Source of the DNA: Flavobacterium sp. BFFFF2
GTDB lineage: Bacteria; Bacteroidota; Bacteroidia; Flavobacteriales; Flavobacteriaceae
Reading direction: 5' to 3'
Length of the DNA stretch: 64,000 nt
Assembly (NCBI GenBank): GCA_002256385.1
Contig: NKJD01000019.1
Span: 1 to 64,000, forward strand
The notes beneath the pieces are model-generated. The model saw only the letters and a program-made list of their open reading frames with translations. It was not told the DNA's origin and ran no database searches. Position 1 is the first letter of the stretch, and every line of letters starts with the position of its first letter. Made by a program: the position numbers and the translations under genes. Positions 43,863 to 52,595 of the stretch are shown here, piece by piece.

Positions 43863-46556
43863 ATGATTAAGTTTGCCCCCGATTTAGAGGTTTTCCTCCT
43901 GTCGACAAAAATAGCATTAATACCATTGCGCACAAACTTATTTTACTTCGTTTTATCTGTTGTGTTATTCACCATAACGCTTCCGAAGGGTTATGGCCAA
44001 GCGGCACAGAAACCAGCGGTGGGCAAACCCGATTCAGACAAGCTCGAACGGGTGCAACTGCCCAAAAAAGACAGCATCAAACCCAAAAAAGTCGCACTCG
44101 AAAGCAAAATTAAGCGCAAGGCCAAAGATTACGAAGAAATTGACCAACAAAACAAGCGCATCACCTTATATAATGAAGCGGAGGTTTATTATGAAGATGT
44201 CGAATTAAAATCGGGCATCATCGTCATTGATTACCAAAAAAAGGAAGTGTATGCGGGCCGCATCAAAGATTCGACAGGAAAATACATTCAAAGGCCGACC
44301 TTCAAACAAGGCGGCAATGTGGTAGAGCCCGACTCAATTCGTTTCAACTATGAAACCAAAAAGGCAAAAGTATGGAATAGCCGCACCGAACAAGGCGAGA
44401 TGCACATCAAAGCAGCCCTTTCAAAGCGCGAAAATGATTCTACTTATTTCATGAAAAATACCCGATTTACAACAGCAGAAGATGTAGACAATCCGGAGTA
44501 TTATTTTCAGACCAATAGAGTAAAATTGGTGCCCAAGAAAAAAATAATCACTGGCTTCACCTATATGGTTATTGCCGATGTGCCCACGCCGTTGTCTCTG
44601 CCATTTGCTTTTTTCCCGATAACAACCACCAACCGATCGGGCATAATTGCACCCACTTACAATGACTCCAGACAGCGCGGTTTTGCGCTGCAAAATGGCG
44701 GTTATTATTTTGCCTTGAGCGATCATTACGACTTGGCGGTTTTGGGCGATTATTACACCAATGGGAGTTATGCCTTGCGGTTTGATACGCATTATGCCAA
44801 TCGGTATAAGTTTTCGGGAAATTTTAATTTTCGTTACGAAAACCTGATTAACAGCGAACGTGGGTATCCCGATTATTCAAAATCAACCATTTATAACATT
44901 CAATGGTCGCATGCCCGTGATTCAAAAGCCAATCCGAGTGCCCGGTTTTCGGCATCCGTCAATTTGGGAAGCAGCACCTATTACCAGCAATCATTAAACC
45001 AAATTAACACAGGAGCCCGACTTAATAATACGTTGAACTCGTCGGTGTCATTTTCCAAAACATTTGCCACCGTTCCGCAAATAAATTTGTCCTTGTCGGC
45101 CACGCATTCGCAAAACACCCAAACCAAAGAAATCAATATGACTTTGCCCACGCTGCAAGCCAGTGTCGATAGGATCTATCTGTTTGGTAACTCAGGGTCG
45201 CGCAGAGGAGCCATTAATAACCTGAATTTACAATATAATTTGCGAGGTGAAAACAGAATCAACACCGTTGATTCCTTGTTTTTTAAACCCAAGATGTTCC
45301 AAGATGCCAACATCGGTTTTCAGCACAGCATACCTTTAAGCACCAATTTTAAATTGTTAAAATATTTTAGCGTCAGTCCATCGTTAACGTATCAAGAAGT
45401 GTGGTATTTTAAAACCTTGCACCGCGGATTTGATGAAATACAAAACAAAGTAGTTGATAGTCAAGTACGTGGCGTAGATGCTTTTAGAACGTATTCGTTT
45501 AGCTCAAGTGTAGGAACTACGATTTATGGTACTTTTAGTTTTGGGAATGATAAAAAAATTCAGGCTATTCGGCACGTGATGCGTCCCAGTGCCAGTTGGT
45601 CGTACACCCCAAGTTTTGATCAATATTACGATACTTATGCAACCGATGCATCAGGTAAAATGCGCAAAGATTACACCCGCTTTGAAGGGGGTATGTTTGG
45701 CGCCCCAGGTAATAGTTATTCCAATAGCTTGGGATTCAGTATGAGCAACACGTTTGAAGCCAAAGTGCGCGACGAAGACCCAAAAAAAACGGAACCCAAA
45801 AAAGTGATGCTGCTCAACAACTTGAACTTGTCAACCAGTTATAATTTGGCAGCAGACAGCTTGCGTTGGTCTCCCATGCGGGTGAGTACAGGAACTTTGT
45901 TATTCAAACAAAAAATGAACATCAATGTGGCCGCAACCCTCGATCCGTATGCGATTAACCGAAATGGTACCCGTTTGGACAAATTCAACATTGACAATGG
46001 AGGCAGTTTATTCCGCATGACGAGTGCCAATTTAACCATGAATTACACCGTTACCCCAGGCAGCGATTCCGACAAAAAGAAGGATACGCAAACGGGACAA
46101 AATGGGGGTCGCCCCGATGATTTGTTTGGTCGGGCCACTGATTTAGGGGACAACCAAAAAAGTTTATTTGACGACAAAGCCAAAACCGACAGCAAAGACG
46201 TCCCTGCCTTTTACAGCCACCATTTCCCGGTTTCGCTCACATTGGCCTATTCCGTAACTTATAGCAACAACAACCGTGAAAACAAAGTGACTTCCAATTC
46301 AATCATGGCCACCACCAACATTGATCTTTCTTCAAAATGGAAGGTGGGCATTTCGTCTGGATATGATTTTGCCAACAAAGGAGTCACTTACACCCAATTG
46401 CGGTTTGAACGTGATTTGCTCAGTTGGCGCATGAGCCTCAATTGGGTGCCCATTGGCGATTATGCCAACTGGGGCTTTTTTATCGGTATTAAATCAGGGG
46501 TGCTCAGCGACATCAAGTGGGATAAACGTAGTTTGCCTGATAAAGTAATCCGATAA
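43863..46556 (+). CDS. lptD: LPS assembly protein LptD
   Basis: 897 residues. After a hydrophobic signal region (about 20-45) comes an OstA-like beta-jellyroll (about 70-230; RITLYNEAEVYYEDVELKSG) and a large beta-barrel (about 240-897) with many aromatic-ended strands. LptD with LptE inserts lipopolysaccharide into the outer leaflet of the outer membrane. Family members in Bacteroidota are about this long and vary at the N-terminus. The DDKAKTDSKD insertion near 770 is an exposed loop. Divergent from the amidase. Confidence 0.9.
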   Translation: MIKFAPDLEVFLLSTKIALIPLRTNLFYFVLSVVLFTITLPKGYGQAAQKPAVGKPDSDKLERVQLPKKDSIKPKKVALESKIKRKAKDYEEIDQQNKRITLYNEAEVYYEDVELKSGIIVIDYQKKEVYAGRIKDSTGKYIQRPTFKQGGNVVEPDSIRFNYETKKAKVWNSRTEQGEMHIKAALSKRENDSTYFMKNTRFTTAEDVDNPEYYFQTNRVKLVPKKKIITGFTYMVIADVPTPLSLPFAFFPITTTNRSGIIAPTYNDSRQRGFALQNGGYYFALSDHYDLAVLGDYYTNGSYALRFDTHYANRYKFSGNFNFRYENLINSERGYPDYSKSTIYNIQWSHARDSKANPSARFSASVNLGSSTYYQQSLNQINTGARLNNTLNSSVSFSKTFATVPQINLSLSATHSQNTQTKEINMTLPTLQASVDRIYLFGNSGSRRGAINNLNLQYNLRGENRINTVDSLFFKPKMFQDANIGFQHSIPLSTNFKLLKYFSVSPSLTYQEVWYFKTLHRGFDEIQNKVVDSQVRGVDAFRTYSFSSSVGTTIYGTFSFGNDKKIQAIRHVMRPSASWSYTPSFDQYYDTYATDASGKMRKDYTRFEGGMFGAPGNSYSNSLGFSMSNTFEAKVRDEDPKKTEPKKVMLLNNLNLSTSYNLAADSLRWSPMRVSTGTLLFKQKMNINVAATLDPYAINRNGTRLDKFNIDNGGSLFRMTSANLTMNYTVTPGSDSDKKKDTQTGQNGGRPDDLFGRATDLGDNQKSLFDDKAKTDSKDVPAFYSHHFPVSLTLAYSVTYSNNNRENKVTSNSIMATTNIDLSSKWKVGISSGYDFANKGVTYTQLRFERDLLSWRMSLNWVPIGDYANWGFFIGIKSGVLSDIKWDKRSLPDKVIR

Positions 46557-46699
46557 TTGCATTTTTAGGGCTAAAGTTCAAAATTTTTCTAGTCATTTTG
46601 AGATAATCATTTGATTGGTTTCATCTCAATTTCTGTGCATTGTCGCCATCACTTCCGCAAAAGAATCTTATCTTGCCGTCGTAAAAAAACCGCCTTTTT

Positions 46700-47728
46700 A
46701 TGGCCCATTCTTTATTGCAATTTCAAAAAAATGTTTCTTTAAAGCCTTATAATACATTTGGTATTGAGGCAGTTGCCGCAGAATTTGTCCGTGTGACTAA
46801 CGCCGATGAACTAAAAATGGCTTTCGAACAATTACATGGTGATCCCCTTTTTTTATTGGGTGGAGGGAGCAATCTTTTGCTTACGCAAGACCTTGCCGAA
46901 ACAGTAATTCATTTGGATTTAAAAGGCAAAAAAATAGTTTCAGAAACCGACCATGAAGTGATAGTGGAAGCAATGGCTGGCGAAAACTGGCACGAATTTG
47001 TGTGCTGGACGTTGGAACAAGGTTGGGGCGGTCTCGAAAATTTGTCTTTAATTCCTGGAAATGTGGGCACGACGCCCGTCCAAAATATTGGGGCTTATGG
47101 CGTTGAAATCAAAGATGTCATGGTGCAATGTACGGCACTTGAAATAGCATCAGCCAACGAACGTATTTTTACCTGTGACGATTGCGCATTTGGCTACAGA
47201 GACAGCTATTTTAAACAAGCAGGCAAAGGCCGTTATGCTATTGTTTCGGTGCAATTCCGATTGACTAAAAACCAGCACGTGCTGAAAACGGCCTATGGCG
47301 ATATTCAGAAGGAACTGGGAGCAATGGGGGTTGAATCGGTTACGCCACAAGCTGTTAGTGCGGCGGTAATAGCCATTCGACAAAGTAAATTGCCCGATCC
47401 GAAAGTGCTTGGCAACAGCGGGAGTTTCTTTAAAAATCCGATTATTCCAGCCAGTCAGTACCAAGATTTATCCCTGAAATTTCCAGAAATGCCACATTAT
47501 CCGGCCCAAGAAGGCATGGTGAAAGTACCGGCAGGCTGGCTCATTGAGCAAGCAGGTTTTAAAGGCAAAAGGGTAGGGGACGCCGGGATTCATGAGCGGC
47601 AAGCTCTGGTATTGGTGAATTATGGCGGTGCCACAGGAGCCGAATTGTTGGCCTTGTCTCAACAAGTACAAAATGAAGTTTTTAGCCGCTACGGCATACA
47701 AATAGAAGCAGAAGTCAACGTGATTTAA
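46700..47728 (+). CDS. murB: UDP-N-acetylenolpyruvoylglucosamine reductase
   Basis: MurB reduces UDP-GlcNAc-enolpyruvate to UDP-MurNAc with NADPH and FAD. The 342-residue protein is E. coli-type (type I): FAD-binding GGGSNLLLT near residue 54, IPGNVGTTPVQNIGAYGVE near 120, the tyrosine-loop GYRDSYFK and the catalytic Ser in NSGSFFKNP near 240. GDAGIHERQALVLVN closes the third domain. It is followed 12 bp later by manA. Confidence 0.95.
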   Translation: MAHSLLQFQKNVSLKPYNTFGIEAVAAEFVRVTNADELKMAFEQLHGDPLFLLGGGSNLLLTQDLAETVIHLDLKGKKIVSETDHEVIVEAMAGENWHEFVCWTLEQGWGGLENLSLIPGNVGTTPVQNIGAYGVEIKDVMVQCTALEIASANERIFTCDDCAFGYRDSYFKQAGKGRYAIVSVQFRLTKNQHVLKTAYGDIQKELGAMGVESVTPQAVSAAVIAIRQSKLPDPKVLGNSGSFFKNPIIPASQYQDLSLKFPEMPHYPAQEGMVKVPAGWLIEQAGFKGKRVGDAGIHERQALVLVNYGGATGAELLALSQQVQNEVFSRYGIQIEAEVNVI

Positions 47729-47740
47729 ACATATAGTAAA

Positions 47741-48709
47741 ATGAACCATTCCTTATATCCATTCGTATTTGACCCCATTTTTAAAGACCGCATTTGGGGA
47801 GGTCAAAAATTGAAAACCGTTTTTCAAAAAAACATCCCCAATGACTTGACTGGCGAAAGCTGGGAATTATCGGCTGTTCCGGGCGATATTAGTGTGGTGA
47901 GTAATGGGGCAATGATAGGTGTTTCCTTACAACAACTCATTGAGGAACAACCCGAAAATCTGCTTGGAACCAAAGTGCACCAACATTTCGGATTGCAATT
48001 TCCCTTATTATTTAAATTAATTGACGCCCGCGAAGATTTGTCCATTCAGGTGCATCCGAACGACGAATTGGCCCAAAAACACCACCAATCATTTGGAAAA
48101 ACCGAAATGTGGTATGTCATGCAAGCAGATCCAGGGTCTCGTTTAATTGTGGGGTTCAAGAATCCTTCATCGGCTCAAGAATATAAAGACCATTTGGCCC
48201 AACAGACACTCCTTTCCATCCTTGATGAAAAACAAGTAACAGAAGGCGACGTGTTTTTCCTAGACACAGGCACCATCCACGCCATTGGTGCGGGCATTAT
48301 GATTGCCGAAATACAACAAACTTCTGATATTACGTACCGCATCTACGATTGGGATAGGGTTGATGCGCAAGGCAATTCAAGAGAACTACACATCGATTTG
48401 GCATTGGAAGCCATGAATTATGAAGTGGTCGATGCCAAAAGACCGTACTCTAAAACCAAAGATACGGCCAATAAAGTGGCGCATTGCCCTTATTTTGCCA
48501 CCAATTATTTATCCCTTGAGCAAGGATGTACGCGTACCCATGATGGCCAATCATTTCGGGTATACATGGGCGTTGAAGGCACCTTCAGCATTCGGTATGA
48601 AGGCCAAGAATTTGCATTCTCAGCCGGCCAAACCGTATTGGTTCCCGCATGCATCACTCATTTTGAATTGCTAGGGAATGGGGCGGTTTTAGAGGTTTTT
48701 GTACCTTAA
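47741..48709 (+). CDS. manA: Mannose-6-phosphate isomerase, class I
   Basis: The enzyme interconverts mannose-6-phosphate and fructose-6-phosphate, feeding GDP-sugar and surface-glycan synthesis. The 322-residue cupin protein shows the zinc-site motifs QVHPNDELAQKHH with KTEMWYV, the GTIHAIGAG loop and ITYRIYDWDR. Its length is that of the short bacterial type. It is likely cotranscribed with murB. Confidence 0.93.
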   Translation: MNHSLYPFVFDPIFKDRIWGGQKLKTVFQKNIPNDLTGESWELSAVPGDISVVSNGAMIGVSLQQLIEEQPENLLGTKVHQHFGLQFPLLFKLIDAREDLSIQVHPNDELAQKHHQSFGKTEMWYVMQADPGSRLIVGFKNPSSAQEYKDHLAQQTLLSILDEKQVTEGDVFFLDTGTIHAIGAGIMIAEIQQTSDITYRIYDWDRVDAQGNSRELHIDLALEAMNYEVVDAKRPYSKTKDTANKVAHCPYFATNYLSLEQGCTRTHDGQSFRVYMGVEGTFSIRYEGQEFAFSAGQTVLVPACITHFELLGNGAVLEVFVP

Positions 48710-48716
48710 AAATTTT

Positions 48717-48758
48717 GTTTAAAGTTCAAAGTTCAAGGTTTCAGGTTTAAAGTTTCAT
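48717..48758 (-). repeat. 7-bp tandem repeat array, locus B
   Basis: Six heptamers GTTTAAA, GTTCAAA, GTTCAAG, GTTTCAG, GTTTAAA, GTTTCAT follow the manA stop. They are the reverse complement of the YTTRAAC unit at the other three loci. Confidence 0.85.
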
Positions 48759-48785
48759 CTTTGTTCTTTCTTCTTTCCTCTAAAC

Positions 48786-49180
48786 TTGGGCCAGCAAAGA
48801 AAATGAACAATGTTGTATCAACAGTAACACGTCTGGCATGAACCAAAAGGCCTTATGAACAAGTTTCTAAAATATTCAATCAATGTTTACTGGCGTGCGA
48901 AGCTTAACTGTTGCGGCCCGCATATGTAGTCATAGGTTTTTCAAGCCGGCAAAATTTTTGAAGCCTTGGAGAAAATTTCGGCTTGAAAAACTGGTTTTGC
49001 CGAAGGCAAAAATGACCTTTTATGCGGGCCAAAAAGGCCCTTTCTTTTGGTTCGTTTTCTTTGGGCCGGCAAAGAAAATGAACAAAATCGTCAATCAGTA
49101 GGAGATAGTCAGGCAGAAGATAGAAAGTCTTTTGAAAAGGAATTTTAATTCCCAATCAATGTTAATTGGTGTTCGAAGCT
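48786..49180. repeat. Diverged ~275-bp tandem duplication
   Basis: Two landmarks occur twice with nearly the same spacing. A 25-nt block (48786-48810 and 49061-49085) has one mismatch; a 28-nt block (48877-48904 and 49153-49180) has four. The spacing between the two landmarks is 91 and 92 bp. The intervening DNA is partly recognisable. Confidence 0.75.
48915..49040. repeat. Nested inverted repeats; possible structured RNA or MITE-like element
   Basis: A perfect 10-bp outer inverted repeat GGCCCGCATA/TATGCGGGCC (48915-48924 with 49021-49030) encloses a 12-bp inner pair TTTTTCAAGCCG/CGGCTTGAAAAA (48937-48948 with 48979-48990) and a hairpin TTTTGCC-GAA-GGCAAAA (48995-49011). Another hairpin GGGCC-AAAAA-GGCCC overlaps the right arm (49026-49040). 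Confidence 0.6.
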
Positions 49181-49264
49181 GCGCAAAGCAGGATTTACAT
49201 CATTCAAAATTTAAAATTCAGAATTTAAAATTATTCTTTTTTCAAAATAGGAAGCATTAGCTTC

Positions 49265-49293
49265 TTGTTTTGAAAAAAGAATACCTACTTTTG
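49265..49293 (+). promoter_or_regulatory. Putative promoter of the 88-residue gene
   Basis: TTG at 49265-49267 and TACTTTTG at 49286-49293, with an 18-bp spacer, match the Bacteroidota -33/-7 pattern. The ATG follows 23 bp later. Confidence 0.65.
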
Positions 49294-49316
49294 CCTGCGA
49301 AAAAAATTGCACCATT

Positions 49317-49583
49317 ATGGCGAATATCAGAAATTTAAAGAAAGACATTAATTATGTTTTGGGTGACCTCATTGAAGCGGTTTACCTAGTAGAACTAACA
49401 AAACAAGGACGTCCAACCGACGAAACGGCTACATTGATTGAAGAAGCCTTGGCTTCTTTTGACCAATTGATGGCACGTGTGAACGAAAAAGGCGTTGAAG
49501 ACAAAAAAGCACACTTCAAGCAAATTAATGCTGATTTGGAAAACACTGCCAAACAAATGATTACGCGCATCAACGCGATGTAA
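49317..49583 (+). CDS. Small conserved helical protein of unknown function
   Basis: 88 residues, charged and largely alpha-helical (MANIRNLKKDINYVLGDLIE to TAKQMITRINAM), with no signal, cysteine or membrane segment. I recognise no named domain. A good promoter and a matching start support expression. It sits 79 bp before tRNA-Thr. An overlapping minus-strand open frame here has no such support. Confidence 0.75.
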   Translation: MANIRNLKKDINYVLGDLIEAVYLVELTKQGRPTDETATLIEEALASFDQLMARVNEKGVEDKKAHFKQINADLENTAKQMITRINAM

Positions 49584-49615
49584 TTGAAAAAACAGAAAAA
49601 AACAATCCTTTTTTG

Positions 49616-49646
49616 TTTGGTATTTTCGTTTAAGCACATATATTTG
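49616..49646 (+). promoter_or_regulatory. Putative tRNA-Thr promoter
   Basis: TTTG at 49616-49619 and TATATTTG at 49639-49646, 19 bp apart, precede the mature tRNA start by 16 bp. Both boxes match the Bacteroidota consensus exactly. Confidence 0.7.
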
Positions 49647-49662
49647 CAACCGAAAATAAGAC

Positions 49663-49739
49663 GCCGATGTAGCTCAGCTGGCTAGAGCAGCTGATTTGTA
49701 ATCAGCAGGTCGTGGGTTCGAGTCCCTCTATCGGCTCCA
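49663..49739 (+). tRNA. tRNA-Thr (anticodon TGT)
   Basis: A full cloverleaf: acceptor GCCGATG with TATCGGC (one G-T pair), D-arm AGCTCAGCTGGCTAGAGC, anticodon stem GCTGA/TCAGC around loop TTTGTAA (anticodon TGT at 49697-49699), T-loop GTTCGAGTC. The CCA end is encoded (49737-49739). It reads ACA codons and, through U34, possibly other Thr codons. Confidence 0.97.
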
Positions 49740-49770
49740 AAAGCTCCGCAATTGCGGGGCTTTTTTTTTA
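49739..49770 (+). terminator. Terminator after tRNA-Thr
   Basis: AAAAGC(T)CCGCA pairs with TGCGG(G)GCTTTT, with one mismatch pair, and ends in nine T residues directly after the CCA end. Confidence 0.88.
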
Positions 49771-49905
49771 GGTCAAATTGATTGAATTTTACAGCTTTTC
49801 TTTAGCAAAAAAAATGGACACTGAAAAATGTCCATTCGTAGCTATGATCATCGCTACTTGAAAAGAAAATCAATCTTGCAACTTTTTAAAACCATCAGCG
49901 ATTTT

Positions 49906-50139
49906 CTAACTTAAGTTTTCAAGCAAAAATTCAGGTGAAAAATCGGCCCCATTTTCCCATTCGACAGTCCATGAATTGAGTTTAAATTTTTTAAACATCT
50001 CCAGGTCTTTGAGGGGTAAGAAAATGTTTTGATTCAGGTGATTTTCAAAATCAAACACCCCTTTTGTGTTGTTGTTAAATGCCAATTCTATTTTATAATC
50101 TTCCAAATAGATTGCGTTAGTGATCCAAATCAATCCCAT
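49906..50139 (-). CDS. DUF2442 domain protein
   Basis: 77 residues resembling the DUF2442 family (VFDFENHLNQNIFLPLKDLEMFKKFKLNSWTVEWENGADFSPEFL). It is the downstream member of a two-gene unit with a DUF4160 protein, 6 bp apart. Such pairs are widespread and have been proposed to be toxin-antitoxin-like, but no function is proved. It starts at an ATG (50139). Confidence 0.82.
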   Translation of the reverse strand: MGLIWITNAIYLEDYKIELAFNNNTKGVFDFENHLNQNIFLPLKDLEMFKKFKLNSWTVEWENGADFSPEFLLENLS

Positions 50140-50145
50140 GGTTTG

Positions 50146-50403
50146 TTATTTTAAAGGTTCAATTTTTTTGGGAAGTTCTCCTTTTTGAGTAAGTTCCCAG
50201 TTTTCAACTAACTCATTTTTATGTAATTCCATCCATTCAAAAACTAATTTTAAAGCTCTTTTAGGCATGAAGCCTTCCACAATTTCATCATCAATATTAA
50301 TAACAGATTTAAAGTCACCATAAACTACATGAAAATGTGGAGGATTATGATCGTTATAAAACATCTGAATGATGATTCCATAAAAGCGACATATTTCAGG
50401 CAT
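50146..50403 (-). CDS. DUF4160 domain protein
   Basis: 85 residues starting MPEICRFYGIIIQMFYNDHNPPHFHV, the DUF4160 signature. The frame extends 16 codons upstream to 50451, but that stretch crosses a TATATTTG promoter element and is not part of the family, so the ATG at 50403 was chosen. Operon with the DUF2442 gene. Both are A/T-rich relative to neighbours, compatible with horizontal gain. Function unknown. Confidence 0.82.
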   Translation of the reverse strand: MPEICRFYGIIIQMFYNDHNPPHFHVVYGDFKSVINIDDEIVEGFMPKRALKLVFEWMELHKNELVENWELTQKGELPKKIEPLK

Positions 50404-50422
50404 ATAAATGAAATTTGAATTA

Positions 50423-50430
50423 CAAATATA
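50423..50430 (-). promoter_or_regulatory. Putative -7 element for the DUF4160-DUF2442 pair
   Basis: The minus strand reads TATATTTG, an exact TAnnTTTG match, 19 bp before the ATG. A second match, TACATTTG (50460-50467), lies further upstream. Confidence 0.5.
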
Positions 50431-50590
50431 CGAAATGGTGTTAATAGCCATATCGTTTACAAATGTAACTTTTAGTGCATTAACTTCTCTTATTGGGTAC
50501 TAATTCTCATTGTTAAAGTCATTTAGGTCAAACTATTAAGCCTATATCTTTTAATTCAACCCCAATAGCAATCAATGTAAAATTCAAAAT

Positions 50591-51043
50591 TTAAATTAAT
50601 ATTTGCGCTGCGTGTGCTTTGGTCTTCACCTCTGAAATCACCTCTTCAATAATCCCTTGTTCGTCTATGATAAAAGTGGTTCTGTGGATGCCATCAAATT
50701 CGCGGCCCATGAATTTTTTGGGTCCCCACACGCCAAAGGCCTCGATCACCGCTTTGTCTTCGTCGGCGAGGAGTGGAAAGGGAAAGCTGTATTTGTCCCT
50801 GAATTTCCCTTGTGCCTTGGCACTGTCGGCACTTACACCCAACAAGGCATAGTTTTGTGCGGTGAATTCGGCATAATGATCTCTTAGGTCACAAGCCTCA
50901 GCGGTACAACCCGGTGTGTTTGCTTTTGGATAAAAAAACACCACCAATTTCTTCCCTGCATAATCGACCAAAGTATGTTTGTTTCCATCCTGATCTAGCG
51001 CACTAAATGCTGGTGCGGCGTCTCCTTTTTTTAATGTATTCAT
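50591..51043 (-). CDS. bcp: Thioredoxin-dependent thiol peroxidase (BCP/PrxQ)
   Basis: A 150-residue atypical 2-Cys peroxiredoxin that reduces H2O2 and organic peroxides. The peroxidatic C46 lies in NTPGCTAEAC with the resolving C51 five residues on, as in E. coli BCP. The catalytic Thr and Arg context (FYPKANTPGCT) is intact. It starts at the ATG at 51043. It stands alone, in a peroxide/thiol-defence theme with bshA. Confidence 0.93.
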   Translation of the reverse strand: MNTLKKGDAAPAFSALDQDGNKHTLVDYAGKKLVVFFYPKANTPGCTAEACDLRDHYAEFTAQNYALLGVSADSAKAQGKFRDKYSFPFPLLADEDKAVIEAFGVWGPKKFMGREFDGIHRTTFIIDEQGIIEEVISEVKTKAHAAQILI

Positions 51044-51389
51044 TGTTTTTTGTTTTATTAAGTTATTTATAAAATAGGTAATGAGTTTAGTTAAGAACTA
51101 AGCAAGCCAATAGCCATTAGTCAATAGTTTTTTGGCTCGCGTAAATGGCTATTTTACCTCTTTCAAATGAAAGAAACAAGAAGAAATAGACAAGACAGTA
51201 TTTCTCTAAATCTTGACCTAAAATTTAGTCCTTCCAATCGACAACTTTCAACTTTTTCCTGAAACCTGACCCGTCCCGGTAGCTATTTGGATGAAGGGGT
51301 GAACGGTCCGAAGGAAAACTTGAAACTTGAAACTTGAAACCTTTTACTAATTCCTTTTCGTAATTTTACGCTTGGTAAAAGTACACAAC
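51044..51389. other. Intergenic region between bcp and nth
   Basis: No gene seen. It holds heptamer-type repeats (about 51245-51272 degenerate; 51318-51340 clear). TACGCTTG near 51367 is a one-mismatch -7 candidate for nth. Confidence 0.55.
51318..51340 (+). repeat. 7-bp tandem repeat array, locus C
   Basis: Three exact ACTTGAA heptamers, with degenerate heptamer-like sequence (CTTTCAA, CTTTTTC, CTGAAAC, CTGACCC) from about 51246. Same family as loci A, B and D. Confidence 0.75.
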
Positions 51390-52085
51390 ATGACCAAAAA
51401 AGAACGGGCAACATTTGTTATAGATACGTTAAAGCAACTGTATCCCACCATTCCCATACCACTCGACCATAAGGATCCTTACACCTTGTTAATTGCGGTG
51501 TTGCTGTCGGCCCAATGCACCGATGTCCGTGTAAATCAAATTACACCTTTGTTGTTTGCCAAGGCCGACAACCCCTATGATATGCTGCTGTTGAGTGTGG
51601 AAGAAATCAGAGATATCATTAAACCTTGCGGGTTGTCACCGATGAAGTCGAAAGGCATTTTTGGCTTGTCAAAAATATTGGTCGAACAATATGGCGGCCA
51701 AGTGCCAGCCAACATGGAAGCTTTAGAGGCCATGCCAAGCGTGGGACACAAAACAGCGAGTGTGGTCATGTCGCAGGCCTTCGGCATTCCCGCCTTTCCG
51801 GTTGATACACACATTCATCGGCTGATGTATCGGTGGAATTTGTCGAACGGTAAAAATGTGCAGCAAACCGAAAAAGATGCCAAAGCGTTGTTTCCTATGG
51901 CATTGTGGAACGAATTGCATCTACAAATTATTTGGTATGGCCGCGAATACAGTCCGGCCCGTGGCTGGGATTTGCAAAAAGATGTGATTACAAATACCAT
52001 TGGCCGAAAAGCCGTTTTGCAAGACTATGCCAAAGCCCAAGAATCCCGACTTTCTTCAAAAAAAACAAAAACGGTTTCCAAATAA
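51390..52085 (+). CDS. nth: Endonuclease III (base-excision DNA glycosylase/AP lyase), without Fe-S cysteines
   Basis: 231 residues. The helix-hairpin-helix and catalytic Lys occur in LEAMPSVGHKTASVV and the catalytic Asp in FPVDTHIHRL, so oxidised-pyrimidine glycosylase/AP-lyase activity is expected. The C-terminal CX6CX2CX5C that binds the 4Fe-4S cluster in E. coli Nth is replaced by a segment without cysteines (IIWYGREYSPARGWDLQKD); only two cysteines exist in the protein. Start at ATG 51390; a GTG at 51372 is also in frame. sixA follows 15 bp later. Confidence 0.92.
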   Translation: MTKKERATFVIDTLKQLYPTIPIPLDHKDPYTLLIAVLLSAQCTDVRVNQITPLLFAKADNPYDMLLLSVEEIRDIIKPCGLSPMKSKGIFGLSKILVEQYGGQVPANMEALEAMPSVGHKTASVVMSQAFGIPAFPVDTHIHRLMYRWNLSNGKNVQQTEKDAKALFPMALWNELHLQIIWYGREYSPARGWDLQKDVITNTIGRKAVLQDYAKAQESRLSSKKTKTVSK

Positions 52086-52100
52086 TTGGTATATTGCCCT

Positions 52101-52583
52101 ATGCAAAAAAAGTTAATATTAATCCGTCATGCCAAATCGGAACATGTATTGGGCGTCTCTGATTTTCAGCGCTCCATTACCCACAACGGCGTGCTCAAAA
52201 CAAAAGAACTGGATCAAGTGAAAGATTGGTTTCCAACTTCGGCAACTTGGTGGTGCAGCACAGCGAACCGCACCCGCCAAACCGCTGCTTTGGTCGCTGA
52301 GTTGGTAGGAAAAGTGGATCAAGACATTACTTATTTAGATGATTTATATACCTTTTCGGCTTCCGAATTGCAAGCTTGCATCCGTCAGGCACCCGATGAG
52401 GTTGATCATTTGGTGGTTTTTGGACACAACGAGGCCATTACCGAAACAGCCAATGAATGGGGAAGTGTTTTTGTCAATCACGTACCCACTTCAGGCATGG
52501 TTGCTCTCATTTTTGAAGCCAGTTCATGGAAGAAAATCATACACGGAACCACCGCAACAACTTGTTTTCCGCATTTGGTATAA
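52101..52583 (+). CDS. SixA-like histidine phosphatase
   Basis: 160 residues of the histidine-phosphatase (phosphoglycerate mutase-like) superfamily with the catalytic LIRHAKSE (His10 phospho-acceptor), the second Arg in TANRTRQTA and the second His in VVFGHNEAI. SixA removes phosphate from His-containing phosphotransfer proteins in E. coli; in this position a general phosphatase role cannot be excluded. The ATG at 52101 gives the normal start. It lies between nth and ppk1 with 12-15-bp gaps, so it is likely part of a polyphosphate-linked operon. Confidence 0.85.
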   Translation: MQKKLILIRHAKSEHVLGVSDFQRSITHNGVLKTKELDQVKDWFPTSATWWCSTANRTRQTAALVAELVGKVDQDITYLDDLYTFSASELQACIRQAPDEVDHLVVFGHNEAITETANEWGSVFVNHVPTSGMVALIFEASSWKKIIHGTTATTCFPHLV

Positions 52584-52595
52584 TTGTCCTTTTTA

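Larger units (their letters stand above)
48710..49264. other. Intergenic region with heptamer array and structured duplication
   Basis: No protein gene is supported here. The region holds a 7-bp tandem repeat array (48717-48758), a diverged direct duplication with a 275-bp period (48786-49180) and a set of nested hairpins (48915-49040). Two overlapping open frames of 70-80 codons are by-products of these repeats. Confidence 0.7.

Noticed and set aside
48883..49155. Two overlapping open frames (plus 72 codons, minus 83 codons) in the manA downstream gap.
   Set aside because: Both cross inverted and direct repeats, have no promoter or family match, and the plus frame begins mid-repeat.
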